Source: Corynebacterium sp. (GTDB lineage: Bacteria > Actinomycetota > Actinomycetes > Mycobacteriales > Mycobacteriaceae). Taken from it: a stretch of DNA of 64,000 nucleotides. This document shows positions 10,393 through 18,607 of the stretch, in pieces; position 1 is the first letter of the stretch, and the number at the start of each line of letters is the position of its first letter. The DNA is taken from NCBI RefSeq assembly GCF_030532965.1, contig NZ_JAUNKC010000011.1, forward strand, positions 1 to 64,000, read 5' to 3'. Below the pieces are notes generated by a model. It saw nothing but the letters and a program-made list of their open reading frames with translations. It was not told where the DNA came from and made no database searches. A program made the position numbers and the translations under genes.

Positions 10393-10561
10393 CCGCGGGT
10401 GAATCTGAAAGAAACGTAACGACCCGGCGGTCTTTTTGAAAAGAACCCATTATTTTAGTGAAAGTGCTGAAATCGCCGAATATGTGTGGTTATAAATTAA
10501 GGTGCAGCGTTTACCGAAACTAACCACTTCACATGGGACCTATAAGAAAGACTGCACAACG

Positions 10562-11968
10562 ATGGCCAAGGATTATCCAGCGTGGGGCGACGGCTTTGAC
10601 AGGGACGATTTTTTACGTGACCTGGATGCCGCCGCCATCCGCTATTTGTCGGAAAACAGCGACGACATCCTTGGCAGACTCGATTCCCTCCCCATCAACC
10701 AGCTACTAAGTTTGCCGTTCCATGTTCCCTACGGCCCGCTGCAGATCGCTATCTGGGAAGAATGCGTCAAACGCCAGGAACTCATGGCGCCCGCTGACAC
10801 GGCTGGTCCCGCCGCAGCGCGGTTGAACCTCGTCGATGCCTTAGCCATGGGTGGGCAACTGCACCGGGTGCCAGCGGTTTTCGAGTTAGTGGAGGACTAT
10901 TATTACGACTCCTGGGGTGTGGAACAGCACCCAGAGTTTTTAGAACACTTCGCTTGGCACTACCGAAACTACATTCAGGCGCTTACCGACGATCCCACCA
11001 CTCCGGCCGACGACCTCCACGCCGCACTCGGCCGCATGAAAGAGCTCTACATCTTACTTAACGACGACATGAAGAGCTACTACCTCAGGGCTTATCAAGT
11101 GCATAAAGAACTCGGTGAGGAACAAGAAGCCGCCGAACTACGCGAGTTATGGATTAACACCCCGCCCTCGAAACTATCCGACTGCACCGGCTGCGATCCG
11201 GTGTACGTGGTGAAAATGCACGCCGCTATTGGCGATTGGGGACAGGCCGTAGCAGTTGGCGAAAAGGCCCTGGAAAACCCCGACCTGTTGTGCGATGCGC
11301 AACCAGAAAACCTCTATCTCTCGTTGCTCACGCCGTGGCTTCGAACCGGCGCGGATTGCGTGGCAATCGAAGCTCACCTTGATGCATTAACCAGAGACAT
11401 CGAAAGCCCCATTTTTCTCGATCATTTTCCCGACCATTTCGTCTACCTGGGGCTTTCCGGCGCCGCAGGCAGACCTCTTCGGCTGGAACTGGGGTTGGTG
11501 CTGTTTTCGCGGTACGTCCAGTGGTGGAAGCAAGCCGAATCGCCTCGGGTGCTCATGAACCTGGCGGCTTCCGTCGCTTTTTTCTTAGACCAGCTGCCAA
11601 ACGATGACCGGCAACTTGGTTGCACGCTTGATGGTTCCGAGCTGCCGTGGGGATCGGCGCCGGACATCGAAGGCCCCACCGTCACCCAGGCCCGCGAATG
11701 GTGCGCCAATATTGCGTTAGGCTTAGCGCGACAGTTCGACGCCCGACCCGGAATCAGGTTTCCGCATACCGTGGCGGAAATTACCTATCTCATGGATAAG
11801 ACCCCGCCGATTGCTCCGCTGAAGCGGCAAAGCCGATTGGAGCGGATGTTTGAGCAGGGGCAGATTCTTGTGGCTAATAATGCGGTCACTCGGGCTGGCA
11901 TGTTGAAGTTCAAAGCCAAAACCCTGTACGCATTCTTCGCCGATTTTGTTGACCGGCGAAAGAAGTAG
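10562..11968 (+). CDS. Conserved-looking hypothetical protein, helical
   Basis: A 468-aa soluble protein that I do not recognise. It is acidic overall and reads as mainly alpha-helical, with helix-hairpin segments around 130-260 that suggest a TPR-like fold, and a basic C-terminal tail (FVDRRKK). There is no signal peptide, membrane segment or catalytic motif. The ATG at 10562 is preceded by a weak AAGAAAG. A GTG at 10502, just after TATAAA (10491-10496), would add 20 residues. It is convergent with the rhodanese lipoprotein gene, with only 4 nt between stops. Codon use matches the neighbours. Confidence 0.75.
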   Translation: MAKDYPAWGDGFDRDDFLRDLDAAAIRYLSENSDDILGRLDSLPINQLLSLPFHVPYGPLQIAIWEECVKRQELMAPADTAGPAAARLNLVDALAMGGQLHRVPAVFELVEDYYYDSWGVEQHPEFLEHFAWHYRNYIQALTDDPTTPADDLHAALGRMKELYILLNDDMKSYYLRAYQVHKELGEEQEAAELRELWINTPPSKLSDCTGCDPVYVVKMHAAIGDWGQAVAVGEKALENPDLLCDAQPENLYLSLLTPWLRTGADCVAIEAHLDALTRDIESPIFLDHFPDHFVYLGLSGAAGRPLRLELGLVLFSRYVQWWKQAESPRVLMNLAASVAFFLDQLPNDDRQLGCTLDGSELPWGSAPDIEGPTVTQAREWCANIALGLARQFDARPGIRFPHTVAEITYLMDKTPPIAPLKRQSRLERMFEQGQILVANNAVTRAGMLKFKAKTLYAFFADFVDRRKK

Positions 11969-11972
11969 CCGA

Positions 11973-12377
11973 CTATTTTTCTAATTCACCAGTCCAGGCG
12001 TTGATGCCGTCGTCTAAGTGGGCGATTTTGGAAAAGCCTGCCAGTTCCATGACGGCGATAGCGCCGGAGCTACGGTTGCCGGATCGGCAGTACACCGCGT
12101 ATTCCTTCGACTTATCAAGCTCAAGGATTTTATTGCCAAACTCGGGGTCCTCGACGTCGAAATTCAACGCGCCAGGAATGTGACCGGAATTGTATTCTTC
12201 GGGGCTGCGCACATCGATGATGGTTGCGCCGTTATCAATTGCCGCCGAAAAATCGGGGTCGGTGGTGTCAGCTCCGCTGGCAGTAGGCCCTAATAAACTA
12301 CACGAGGCCAAGGTGGAGGTTGCGACGATGACAAGCGCGGCTTTAACACCGGCGCGCACGAATGGGGAAGATTTCAT
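11973..12377 (-). CDS. Rhodanese-domain lipoprotein
   Basis: A 134-aa lipoprotein. The signal peptide ends in the lipobox LASC with Cys26 as the lipidated residue. A single rhodanese domain follows, with IIDVRSPEEY (53-62), GHIPGALN and the active-site loop starting at Cys97 (YCRSGNRSSG). It should hold or move sulfane sulfur on the outer face of the membrane; the partner is unknown. I chose the ATG at 12377, which leaves a proper signal peptide, over an upstream codon adding 24 residues. CATAAT (12385-12390) ends 7 nt before it, so the message is probably leaderless. Confidence 0.88.
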   Translation of the reverse strand: MKSSPFVRAGVKAALVIVATSTLASCSLLGPTASGADTTDPDFSAAIDNGATIIDVRSPEEYNSGHIPGALNFDVEDPEFGNKILELDKSKEYAVYCRSGNRSSGAIAVMELAGFSKIAHLDDGINAWTGELEK

Positions 12378-12511
12378 GCCTATTATTATGCGCACATTGT
12401 TATGGGATAGAACCCGGATTACACAGATTGGGGGAGTAGCATTGGTCAAGCTTTTAAAAGATTGTGAATGAAATCAGGGGGAGAAAGACGTAAGTTCCGC
12501 GCGCAATCCTC

Positions 12512-12517
12512 TACAAT
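12512..12517 (+). promoter_or_regulatory. -10 box of the hom-thrB operon
   Basis: TACAAT ends 7 nt before the ATG at 12525, placing the transcript start at or beside that codon rather than at hom itself (12644). Confidence 0.6.
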
Positions 12518-12524
12518 TTTAGGA

Positions 12525-12647
12525 ATGTTGCGTGTTGCACGACGCACAGTAGCACTTATAGTTTTGTCGCATCTAAGGCGTCGTAACGCACAACAACGCC
12601 CTGGCGTACCAAATACAACCAACACATCACCTTTGGGAGCACCATGA
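12525..12647 (+). CDS. Putative 40-aa leaderless leader peptide upstream of hom
   Basis: A 40-codon ORF starting 7 nt after TACAAT, so it could be read from a leaderless mRNA. Its TGA overlaps the hom ATG as ATGA, the classic arrangement for coupled translation. The product is basic and hydrophobic at first (RVARR, VALIVL), then has a Thr/Asn-rich stretch NTTNTS at residues 30-35, close to the hom start. hom and thrB make threonine precursors, so a regulatory role is conceivable but is inference. hom also has its own GGGAG site, so the ORF may only shape hom translation. Confidence 0.4.
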   Translation: MLRVARRTVALIVLSHLRRRNAQQRPGVPNTTNTSPLGAP

Positions 12648-13990
12648 CCGAGCAACAAAAACCATCAACATTCAACCCCGGCAAAGGCGCAGGTTCTGCC
12701 GTCGGCGTTGCAATTTTAGGCTATGGCACCGTTGGCTCCCAAGTGCTGCGACTGATGCTGGAAAACGCCGATGAATTCGCGCATCGGGCAGGCGGTCCGT
12801 TAGAGGTGCGCGGTGTAGCAGTTTCCAACGTCGAAAAGCATAAAGGCAGCCTTGCCGACGCCAAAGGTTTGCTTACCGACGACGCCCGCAGCCTCATCGC
12901 CCGCGACGACGTCGACCTTGTTGTCGAGGTCATCGGCGGTATCGACTACCCACGCGAGCTGGTGCTTGCGGCGCTGCGCAGCGGTAAATCCGTCGTCACG
13001 GCGAATAAAGCCCTGGTTGCAGCCCACTCGGCCGAATTGGCCGAAGCTGCCGACGCGGCGGGCGTGGACCTTTACTTCGAAGCAGCAGTCGCTGCCGCGA
13101 TCCCGGTGGTCGGCCCGCTGCGCCGCTCCCTGGCCGGCGATCAAATCACCAAAGTCGCAGGTATCGTCAACGGCACCACCAACTTCATCCTCGATGCGAT
13201 GGATTCCACTGGTGCTACCTACGAAGACGTTTTCGCCGAAGCAGACCGGCTCGGTTACGTCGAAGCCGACCCCTCCGCCGATGTCGAAGGACACGATGCC
13301 GCATCGAAGGCAGCCATCTTGGCTTCACTTGCCTTCCACACCCGGGTAACCGCTGACGACGTGTACTGCGAAGGCATTACCAAGATCAGTGCCGCCGATA
13401 TCGATGTGGCTAAGTCTGCCGGGTACACCATCAAGCTCCTGGCAATCTGTGAACGTCTCGTTGACGACAACGGCAACGAATCCGTCTCCGCCCGAGTACA
13501 CCCCACTCTCGTACCACGCAGCCACCCGCTGGCGAGCGTGAATAAGAGCTTCAACGCAATCTTCGTCGAAGCTGAAGCGGCTGGGCGGCTGATGTTCTAC
13601 GGCAACGGCGCAGGCGGAAACCCAACCGCTTCAGCGGTGTTGGGCGATATCGTTGGCGCTTCCCGCAACAAGGTTTTCGGCGGCCGTGCACCTGGTGAAT
13701 CCACCTACGCGAACCTACCGATCGCCGACTTCGGCGATGTTCCTACCCGCTACCACATCGACATGAACGTCGAAGATCGGGTAGGTGTTCTTGCGGAGCT
13801 CACCCAAATCTTCGCCGCCCACGGCATTTCGCTGCGCACCGTACGCCAAGAAGAACAAGAAGAAAGCGCCCGGTTGCTGGTTATCACTCACACGGCCCGG
13901 GAAGCGGACCTTTCCGCCACCGTCGCAGCACTTGCCGAAACCTCTGCCGTGCTCAACGTCAATTCCGTCATTCGACTCGCAGGAGAATAG
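12644..13990 (+). CDS. hom: Homoserine dehydrogenase
   Basis: A 448-aa NAD(P)H-dependent enzyme that reduces aspartate semialdehyde to homoserine, the branch point to threonine, methionine and isoleucine. The Rossmann motif GYGTVGS (26-32) is near the N-terminus. The catalytic domain has the homoserine-dehydrogenase signature around AAVAAAIPVVGPL and GIVNGTTNFI. The C-terminal ~80 residues are an ACT domain (YHIDMNVEDRVGVLAELTQIF), the site of threonine feedback in corynebacteria. thrB follows after 6 nt. The start is ATG at 12644 with GGGAG upstream. Confidence 0.98.
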   Translation: MTEQQKPSTFNPGKGAGSAVGVAILGYGTVGSQVLRLMLENADEFAHRAGGPLEVRGVAVSNVEKHKGSLADAKGLLTDDARSLIARDDVDLVVEVIGGIDYPRELVLAALRSGKSVVTANKALVAAHSAELAEAADAAGVDLYFEAAVAAAIPVVGPLRRSLAGDQITKVAGIVNGTTNFILDAMDSTGATYEDVFAEADRLGYVEADPSADVEGHDAASKAAILASLAFHTRVTADDVYCEGITKISAADIDVAKSAGYTIKLLAICERLVDDNGNESVSARVHPTLVPRSHPLASVNKSFNAIFVEAEAAGRLMFYGNGAGGNPTASAVLGDIVGASRNKVFGGRAPGESTYANLPIADFGDVPTRYHIDMNVEDRVGVLAELTQIFAAHGISLRTVRQEEQEESARLLVITHTAREADLSATVAALAETSAVLNVNSVIRLAGE

Positions 13991-13996
13991 CCAGTC

Positions 13997-14923
13997 ATGC
14001 CCATCGAATTGCCAGTCGGCAAGAAAGTGACCGTCACGGTTCCCGGTTCCTCCGCCAACCTGGGGCCCGGATTCGACACCCTCGGCATGGCCGTATCCAT
14101 CTACGACACAGTGGAAGTAGAAATCATTCCGGCTGGGCTTGAAGTGGAAGTGTTCGGCGAAGGGCAAGGGGAATTGCCGCTCGACGGCTCCCACCTGGTA
14201 GTTAAAGCGGTTCGGTCGGGGCTCAAAGCAGCCGATGCCCATGCACCGGGACTCCGAGTAGTCTGCCACAATACGATCCCGCAATCGCGAGGCCTGGGAT
14301 CGTCGGCCGCCGCCGCCGTCGCAGGGGTGACCGCCGCCAATGGTTTGTGTGATTTTCCGCTGACCGACGAACAAGTGGTGCAGCTGTCCTCGGCATTCGA
14401 AGGGCATCCCGATAACGCGGCCGCCTCGGTGCTCGGAAACGCGGTGGTGTCGTGGACGGAAATCCCAGTTGATGGCCGGACGGAACCACAATATAAAGCG
14501 GTGAGCATTCCGGTTCATGACTCGATCACCGCGATCGCGCTGGTTCCGGATTTCCACGCATCCACGGAGGCGGTGCGGCGGGTATTGCCCTCCGACGTGA
14601 CCCATATCGATGCTCGTTTCAATGTTTCCCGGGTCGCAGTGATGACGGTCGCGTTGCAACATCACCCGGAACTGTTGTGGGAGGGAACGCGCGACCGCCT
14701 GCATCAGCCGTATCGGGCGGACGTGCTCCCAGTCACCGCCGAATGGGTCAACCGACTGCGCAATCGTGGCTACGCCGCCTACCTGTCAGGTGCGGGCCCC
14801 ACCTGCATGGTGTTGACGACCGATCCGATAGATGCCGCTATACTTGACGACGCCCGCGCCGCCGGGTTGCGAGTCATCGAACTAACCGTCGCCGGGCCGG
14901 TAGAAGTAACGGTCGAAACCTAA
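13997..14923 (+). CDS. thrB: Homoserine kinase
   Basis: A 308-aa GHMP-family kinase that phosphorylates homoserine with ATP on the way to threonine. The N-terminal [14 protein letters not shown] and the ATP-loop [12 protein letters not shown] (near 95-106) are the standard motifs, and the C-terminal [12 protein letters not shown] matches GHMP motif 3. Co-transcribed with hom. thrC is not in the window, as in other corynebacteria. Confidence 0.98.
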   Translation: MPIELPVGKKVTVTVPGSSANLGPGFDTLGMAVSIYDTVEVEIIPAGLEVEVFGEGQGELPLDGSHLVVKAVRSGLKAADAHAPGLRVVCHNTIPQSRGLGSSAAAAVAGVTAANGLCDFPLTDEQVVQLSSAFEGHPDNAAASVLGNAVVSWTEIPVDGRTEPQYKAVSIPVHDSITAIALVPDFHASTEAVRRVLPSDVTHIDARFNVSRVAVMTVALQHHPELLWEGTRDRLHQPYRADVLPVTAEWVNRLRNRGYAAYLSGAGPTCMVLTTDPIDAAILDDARAAGLRVIELTVAGPVEVTVET

Positions 14924-14947
14924 AACTATACGGAGAGAATACAACCT

Positions 14948-15367
14948 ATGCTGCGCAAACTAGCCATCACCGTTATTGTTTTGCTCGCCATCGGTGTGGG
15001 TTCGCTCGTATGGCTTTTTGGCTCTAGCGACTCCCTCGAAAAATATTTGGGGGAGCGATCCGTAAAGACGCAAGTGATGCTCAAAGACGTCCTGCGTGGG
15101 GCAGATCGCTACGTTATCGCCTGCCCCAACGTCTCCGAAGCGGAAATCGCCGCGGTTATCAGCGACAACTACAAGTTGAGCGTTCCGGAAGGCGAGAACT
15201 ATATTCTCAGCATTACTGGTGGCGCGATAAAAACTCTCACATACGATCAGGCGGCGATTGATCTATGCTCTGAATCTGCGGGCCCACGTATGTGGGAGGT
15301 AGCACCCGACCAAGTGCTGACATTCACGCAACCAGAACAATCCGCCAAGTGGGTCCTGCAACCATAA
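14948..15367 (+). CDS. Small membrane-anchored hypothetical protein
   Basis: A 139-aa protein with one N-terminal hydrophobic helix (about residues 5-26) and a soluble remainder facing out, so either anchored or secreted. No family recognised; cysteines at positions in CPNVSE and LCSES could form one disulfide. GGAGAG precedes the ATG. It lies 24 nt after thrB and may ride on that operon, ending at the hairpin at 15387. Confidence 0.7.
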   Translation: MLRKLAITVIVLLAIGVGSLVWLFGSSDSLEKYLGERSVKTQVMLKDVLRGADRYVIACPNVSEAEIAAVISDNYKLSVPEGENYILSITGGAIKTLTYDQAAIDLCSESAGPRMWEVAPDQVLTFTQPEQSAKWVLQP

Positions 15368-15386
15368 CCTAGGGTCTACAAGAAAA

Positions 15387-15418
15387 GAGCGGCCGCCTTG
15401 AAATACAGGTGGCCGCTC
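15387..15418. terminator. Bidirectional hairpin between convergent genes
   Basis: GAGCGGCC (15387-15394) pairs with GGCCGCTC (15411-15418), extended inward past one wobble. On the minus strand it is followed by TTTTCT, so it best serves the regulator gene; it may also stop reads from thrB. Confidence 0.75.
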
Positions 15419-15440
15419 AACGTTTGCGCACTGTACAGAA

Positions 15441-16148
15441 TTATTTTTCAGTTTCGACTTCTGGCTCAGTTATGGAAATCATGCATTTACCGTTTTCCAT
15501 CAACGGCTGCAGATCGATCCGAAGCGGCGAAAGATTACGGTGGTGCTGCAACATCCCCTGATGGATATCGCACATGAAATCACCAAGCTCGCCTTCATCA
15601 TTGACAAAGGGGCACGAGTGCATGCAGACGTCAACGTGATGGCTGTTCTTAGCATCCCGCTTGATCTCCGGATCAAACCCCATCTGCTGGAGGTGCCCAC
15701 ATAAGGAACGAACGGCATCATTGATATTGTCGGCGTTGAAGCCGTCCTCTATCATTTTCTCGCCCCACTCCTGCCCAATCCGCTGGGCAAGTTTATGGGC
15801 TTGTTCTTGATCTCCCTCGCCCAAGTACTTGGACATAACATTGATTAAGGTGAGATACTCATTAGCCACCGTGCGGTTATCCGGGATGCGGAGCCGATAA
15901 ATCAACGACGGGCGACCTCGTCCGGTTGCCGGTGCAGTCTCGGCAAAAATAGCCTTGCGTTCCACAAGCTCATCAAGGTGGCCCCGGGCGGTATTAATGT
16001 GCATCCCTAAGGTTTCAGCAACCTGGGAGACCCGCGCCCCATCCGGAAAATTATTGAGAACATCTAAAACGGCGCGCTGTTTAAGGCTAAGACTCAGCGA
16101 TTCCGGGAACAGCTCAAAAGCTGGGCGGGGCCGTGCGGGTTTTGTCAT
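15441..16148 (-). CDS. arnR: HTH transcriptional regulator with Fe-S-type cysteines, ArnR-like
   Basis: A 235-aa regulator. Residues 22-88 form a winged helix (KQRAVLDVLN, then HINTARGHLDEL as recognition helix, GRGRPSLIYRL as wing). The C-terminal part has Cys175, Cys179 and Cys193 (CMHSC-x13-C) plus Cys150, a pattern fitting a 4Fe-4S sensor. From memory, C. glutamicum has arnR, the Fe-S repressor of nitrate respiration and flavohaemoglobin genes, directly after hom-thrB. Position and layout match, hence the symbol, but without alignment it is tentative. No nar genes follow here. GGAG precedes the ATG. Confidence 0.65.
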   Translation of the reverse strand: MTKPARPRPAFELFPESLSLSLKQRAVLDVLNNFPDGARVSQVAETLGMHINTARGHLDELVERKAIFAETAPATGRGRPSLIYRLRIPDNRTVANEYLTLINVMSKYLGEGDQEQAHKLAQRIGQEWGEKMIEDGFNADNINDAVRSLCGHLQQMGFDPEIKRDAKNSHHVDVCMHSCPFVNDEGELGDFMCDIHQGMLQHHRNLSPLRIDLQPLMENGKCMISITEPEVETEK

Positions 16149-16307
16149 GTGGTGCGCTCCGAGAAGAAATGAGAGAAAAATAATAAGTGGCTATGGTGTT
16201 TTAAACAAAGTACTGCATTTTGTTTGGGTGTGCATTAATTTTGGATGAAATCAACCTAAAGTTTAGACATTTTACAAGCAGAAGCCACTTAAGGGGTGAA
16301 ATGGGGT
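16149..16307. other. Intergenic region with wide inverted repeat
   Basis: It holds a 9-bp perfect inverted repeat, TAAGTGGCT at 16184-16192 and AGCCACTTA at 16283-16291, 90 nt apart, flanking the upstream part of the regulator gene. This could be a pair of operator half-sites; no other structure was seen. Confidence 0.3.
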
Positions 16308-18047
16308 CTAGTCGGCATTCTCAATTGCCGAACGCTGCCCCGGCCCCTGAAGTTTAATCACCTCAAAATCCCCATCGGCAAGGTGCTGGCGCAGGTCTAT
16401 TTTGTCGAATTTGCCCACCGAAGTCTTATCAATGGAATCAACAAACGTCCAGTACTCGGGGAGCATCCACGAGGGGAAATTCTTTCGTAACCTATCCCGC
16501 AACCGTTCCGCCGTTTCCTTATCGCGCGAAATTCCGTCAGCGACAACCGTTACCGCCAATGGGCGCTCACCCCACTTGGGGTCGGGATAGCCGATAACAG
16601 CACATTCCACCACAACCGTCGCCGCCATGATTTCATTTTCTAACAATGCCGAATAAATCCACTCGCCGCCAGAACGAATAACATCCCGGGCTCGATCGTG
16701 AATGGTCAAGAACCCATCAGAAGTAACAGACCCGACATCGCCGGTCCGGAGCCAGCCATCAGTGGTGAACTGCTCGGCGGCATCGTCGACTGGTTCGTTG
16801 CGGAATGTACTCGCCACACCACCAGCTTCCGTGGTTGGGGAGTGATAATACGATCCGGTGACCCAATTGCCCCGAACCTGGATCTCTCCTTGATTGCGGT
16901 CGGTCGCGGCGACTACTTCGCCGTCGTTAACCACCCGATACTCCAGCGATGCGGGGAATCTGCCTTGGCTGATGCGATACGCTTGGCGCGCCTCACCCGA
17001 CACCCCAGCAGGTGGCCGGGCTACCGTCCCCACCGTCGAAGTCTCCGTCATTCCCCAGACGTGCACGATATCCACGCCGTATCGTTCCTCCCACAGCTGG
17101 ATCAAAATGGGCGGCACCGCGGAGCCACCAGCGTAGATCTCCTGCAGACTCATCCGATCCGGCGGATTATGCATGTAATGCACCATGAGCTGAATCCAAA
17201 TGGTCGGAACGCCATGTGCCACCCGCGGGTGACAGGTCGCGATCAGATCGGCCAACCCGGCAGGGGAGACATCCGCGCCGGGGAAGACGAGTGGGGCACC
17301 CGACATGAACGCCGCCACCGGAACGCCCCACGACAAAACGTGGTAAATCGGGACGCAGCATAAAAATGACTGGCCGTGGCTGATTGCAAGCGAATCGGTG
17401 GTTCGCAAGCTTAGCGATTGCAAGTACAAGGAGCGGTGGGAATACGCAACGCCCTTGGGTGCGCCGGTGGTGCCGGTGGAATAACACAATGCGGCTGCGG
17501 TGTTTTCGGCTAAGACTGGCCAATGGTAAATGGTGGATCGGCCGTCGAGAAGCGACTCGTAGGAATAGCACCGCACGGTTTCCGGCAGGAACTTGGCCGG
17601 GGCGGAAACATCTGAGCGGCCGATGAACACCACGGCCTCGACGCTGGGGCAACCATGGGAAAGAATTTCGCCGAGTTGTTTCGCCAGGCGTTGATCGGCG
17701 ACGATAACTTTGTCTTCCGCGTGATTGATAATGTGCGCGATTTGGTCATTCATCAATTGCTTATTCAGCGGATTGAAAACCGCGCCCTTGCACGCAACGG
17801 CGAATAACACCTCCAAATGTTCAGCGCAATTATGCATGAAGGTTGCTACTCGCTGGTCACCGGTGATCCCTAATTCGTCGTTAAGCGCATGGGCGAAGGC
17901 AGCTGCCCGCGCCGCAATATCCGCGAATGTTGTCTCATGGAGCCGATCGGCTTCCCACGTGGTAACTTTTGTCGAACCGAACGCTGTAGCGCCATGGTTG
18001 AGGATACGTGACAGGTTAAGCGGCAAATCCTGCATCGTTGAAAGCAT
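16308..18047 (-). CDS. Acyl-CoA synthetase (AMP-forming), FadD type
   Basis: A 579-aa adenylate-forming enzyme that activates a carboxylic acid, probably a medium- or long-chain fatty acid, with ATP and CoA. It has the AMP-binding P-loop STGTTGAPKGVAYSH, the WGMTETS motif, the hinge region TGDVGSVTSDGFLTIHDRARD and a C-terminal Lys in the KTSVGKFDK segment. The substrate cannot be told. The ATG at 18047 follows TAGAGT (18055-18060) by 7 nt without a ribosome site, so the mRNA looks leaderless. Neighbours do not suggest a pathway. Confidence 0.9.
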   Translation of the reverse strand: MLSTMQDLPLNLSRILNHGATAFGSTKVTTWEADRLHETTFADIAARAAAFAHALNDELGITGDQRVATFMHNCAEHLEVLFAVACKGAVFNPLNKQLMNDQIAHIINHAEDKVIVADQRLAKQLGEILSHGCPSVEAVVFIGRSDVSAPAKFLPETVRCYSYESLLDGRSTIYHWPVLAENTAAALCYSTGTTGAPKGVAYSHRSLYLQSLSLRTTDSLAISHGQSFLCCVPIYHVLSWGVPVAAFMSGAPLVFPGADVSPAGLADLIATCHPRVAHGVPTIWIQLMVHYMHNPPDRMSLQEIYAGGSAVPPILIQLWEERYGVDIVHVWGMTETSTVGTVARPPAGVSGEARQAYRISQGRFPASLEYRVVNDGEVVAATDRNQGEIQVRGNWVTGSYYHSPTTEAGGVASTFRNEPVDDAAEQFTTDGWLRTGDVGSVTSDGFLTIHDRARDVIRSGGEWIYSALLENEIMAATVVVECAVIGYPDPKWGERPLAVTVVADGISRDKETAERLRDRLRKNFPSWMLPEYWTFVDSIDKTSVGKFDKIDLRQHLADGDFEVIKLQGPGQRSAIENAD

Positions 18048-18054
18048 GCCCTAA

Positions 18055-18060
18055 ACTCTA
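18055..18060 (-). promoter_or_regulatory. -10 box of the acyl-CoA synthetase gene
   Basis: TAGAGT on the minus strand ends 7 nt before the ATG at 18047; no ribosome site lies between. Confidence 0.5.
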
Positions 18061-18603
18061 GCTAAGGTTCTGTGGTTTTAGCAGGATCTCCCCAATAAAG
18101 CGGTGGTTTTGCTTGCTAATTGGGTCACATCACCGATATTTATCGCGCTAACTTTTTTACCGGGGGTTTATGTTGCGCTACACTTAAGGTACGAGTTTTC
18201 TATAGTTGGTAAAACGAAAGCGCAACACATTCGATTAGCGTGAGTATTCAACTCCTTCACATCACTTAAAGGTTTCATTATTTAATCGACATGCGACGAC
18301 TGTTTACAGGTAGCGATTGTGTGCTTGAGCGTCATTTCAAGTCGAGCGAATGTTACCCACCTTTTCGGTGTGAAACACGGAAAACTTGCTGTTTCAACTG
18401 CCTAATACGCTTTTAGGCTGTGAAAGTTTTGGTTCTCGTGCGGTCTTTTTCGTAGGTTTCTTGAAAAGATGCACAGACCATCAGATTAAATTACACATGG
18501 GAGCTTCCAGCTGAACCAAGCCGCGCGACATGTTTGTGGCTACTAAAACCACTACTAACGGCTTTTTGTTGTTCCAGCTGGTCAAGCCAATGAAAGGACA
18601 TCT
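18061..18603 (+). promoter_or_regulatory. Long rho leader region
   Basis: About 540 nt without a normal gene. A promoter candidate is TTTACC (18156-18161), 17 nt, TACACT (18179-18184), which would give a leader of roughly 410 nt. Near the gene there is a direct repeat of TTCCAGCTG-NN-CAAGCC (18505-18522, with one extra C, and 18572-18588). Between the copies GCCG pairs with CGGC followed by TTTTT (18520-18567), a weak hairpin with a U run. Rho genes in other bacteria are autoregulated by termination in the leader; that this happens here is inference. Confidence 0.45.
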
Positions 18604-18607
18604 GTGA
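18530..18607 (+). CDS. Putative 25-aa uORF overlapping the rho start
   Basis: An ATG at 18530 opens a 25-codon frame whose TGA overlaps the rho GTG as GTGA. The predicted peptide has ATKTTTN near its N-terminus and a hydrophobic FLLFQLV core. It has no clear ribosome site. rho has its own AAAGGA. The overlap could arise by chance; comparison with other corynebacteria is needed before it is accepted. Confidence 0.25.
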   Translation: MFVATKTTTNGFLLFQLVKPMKGHL

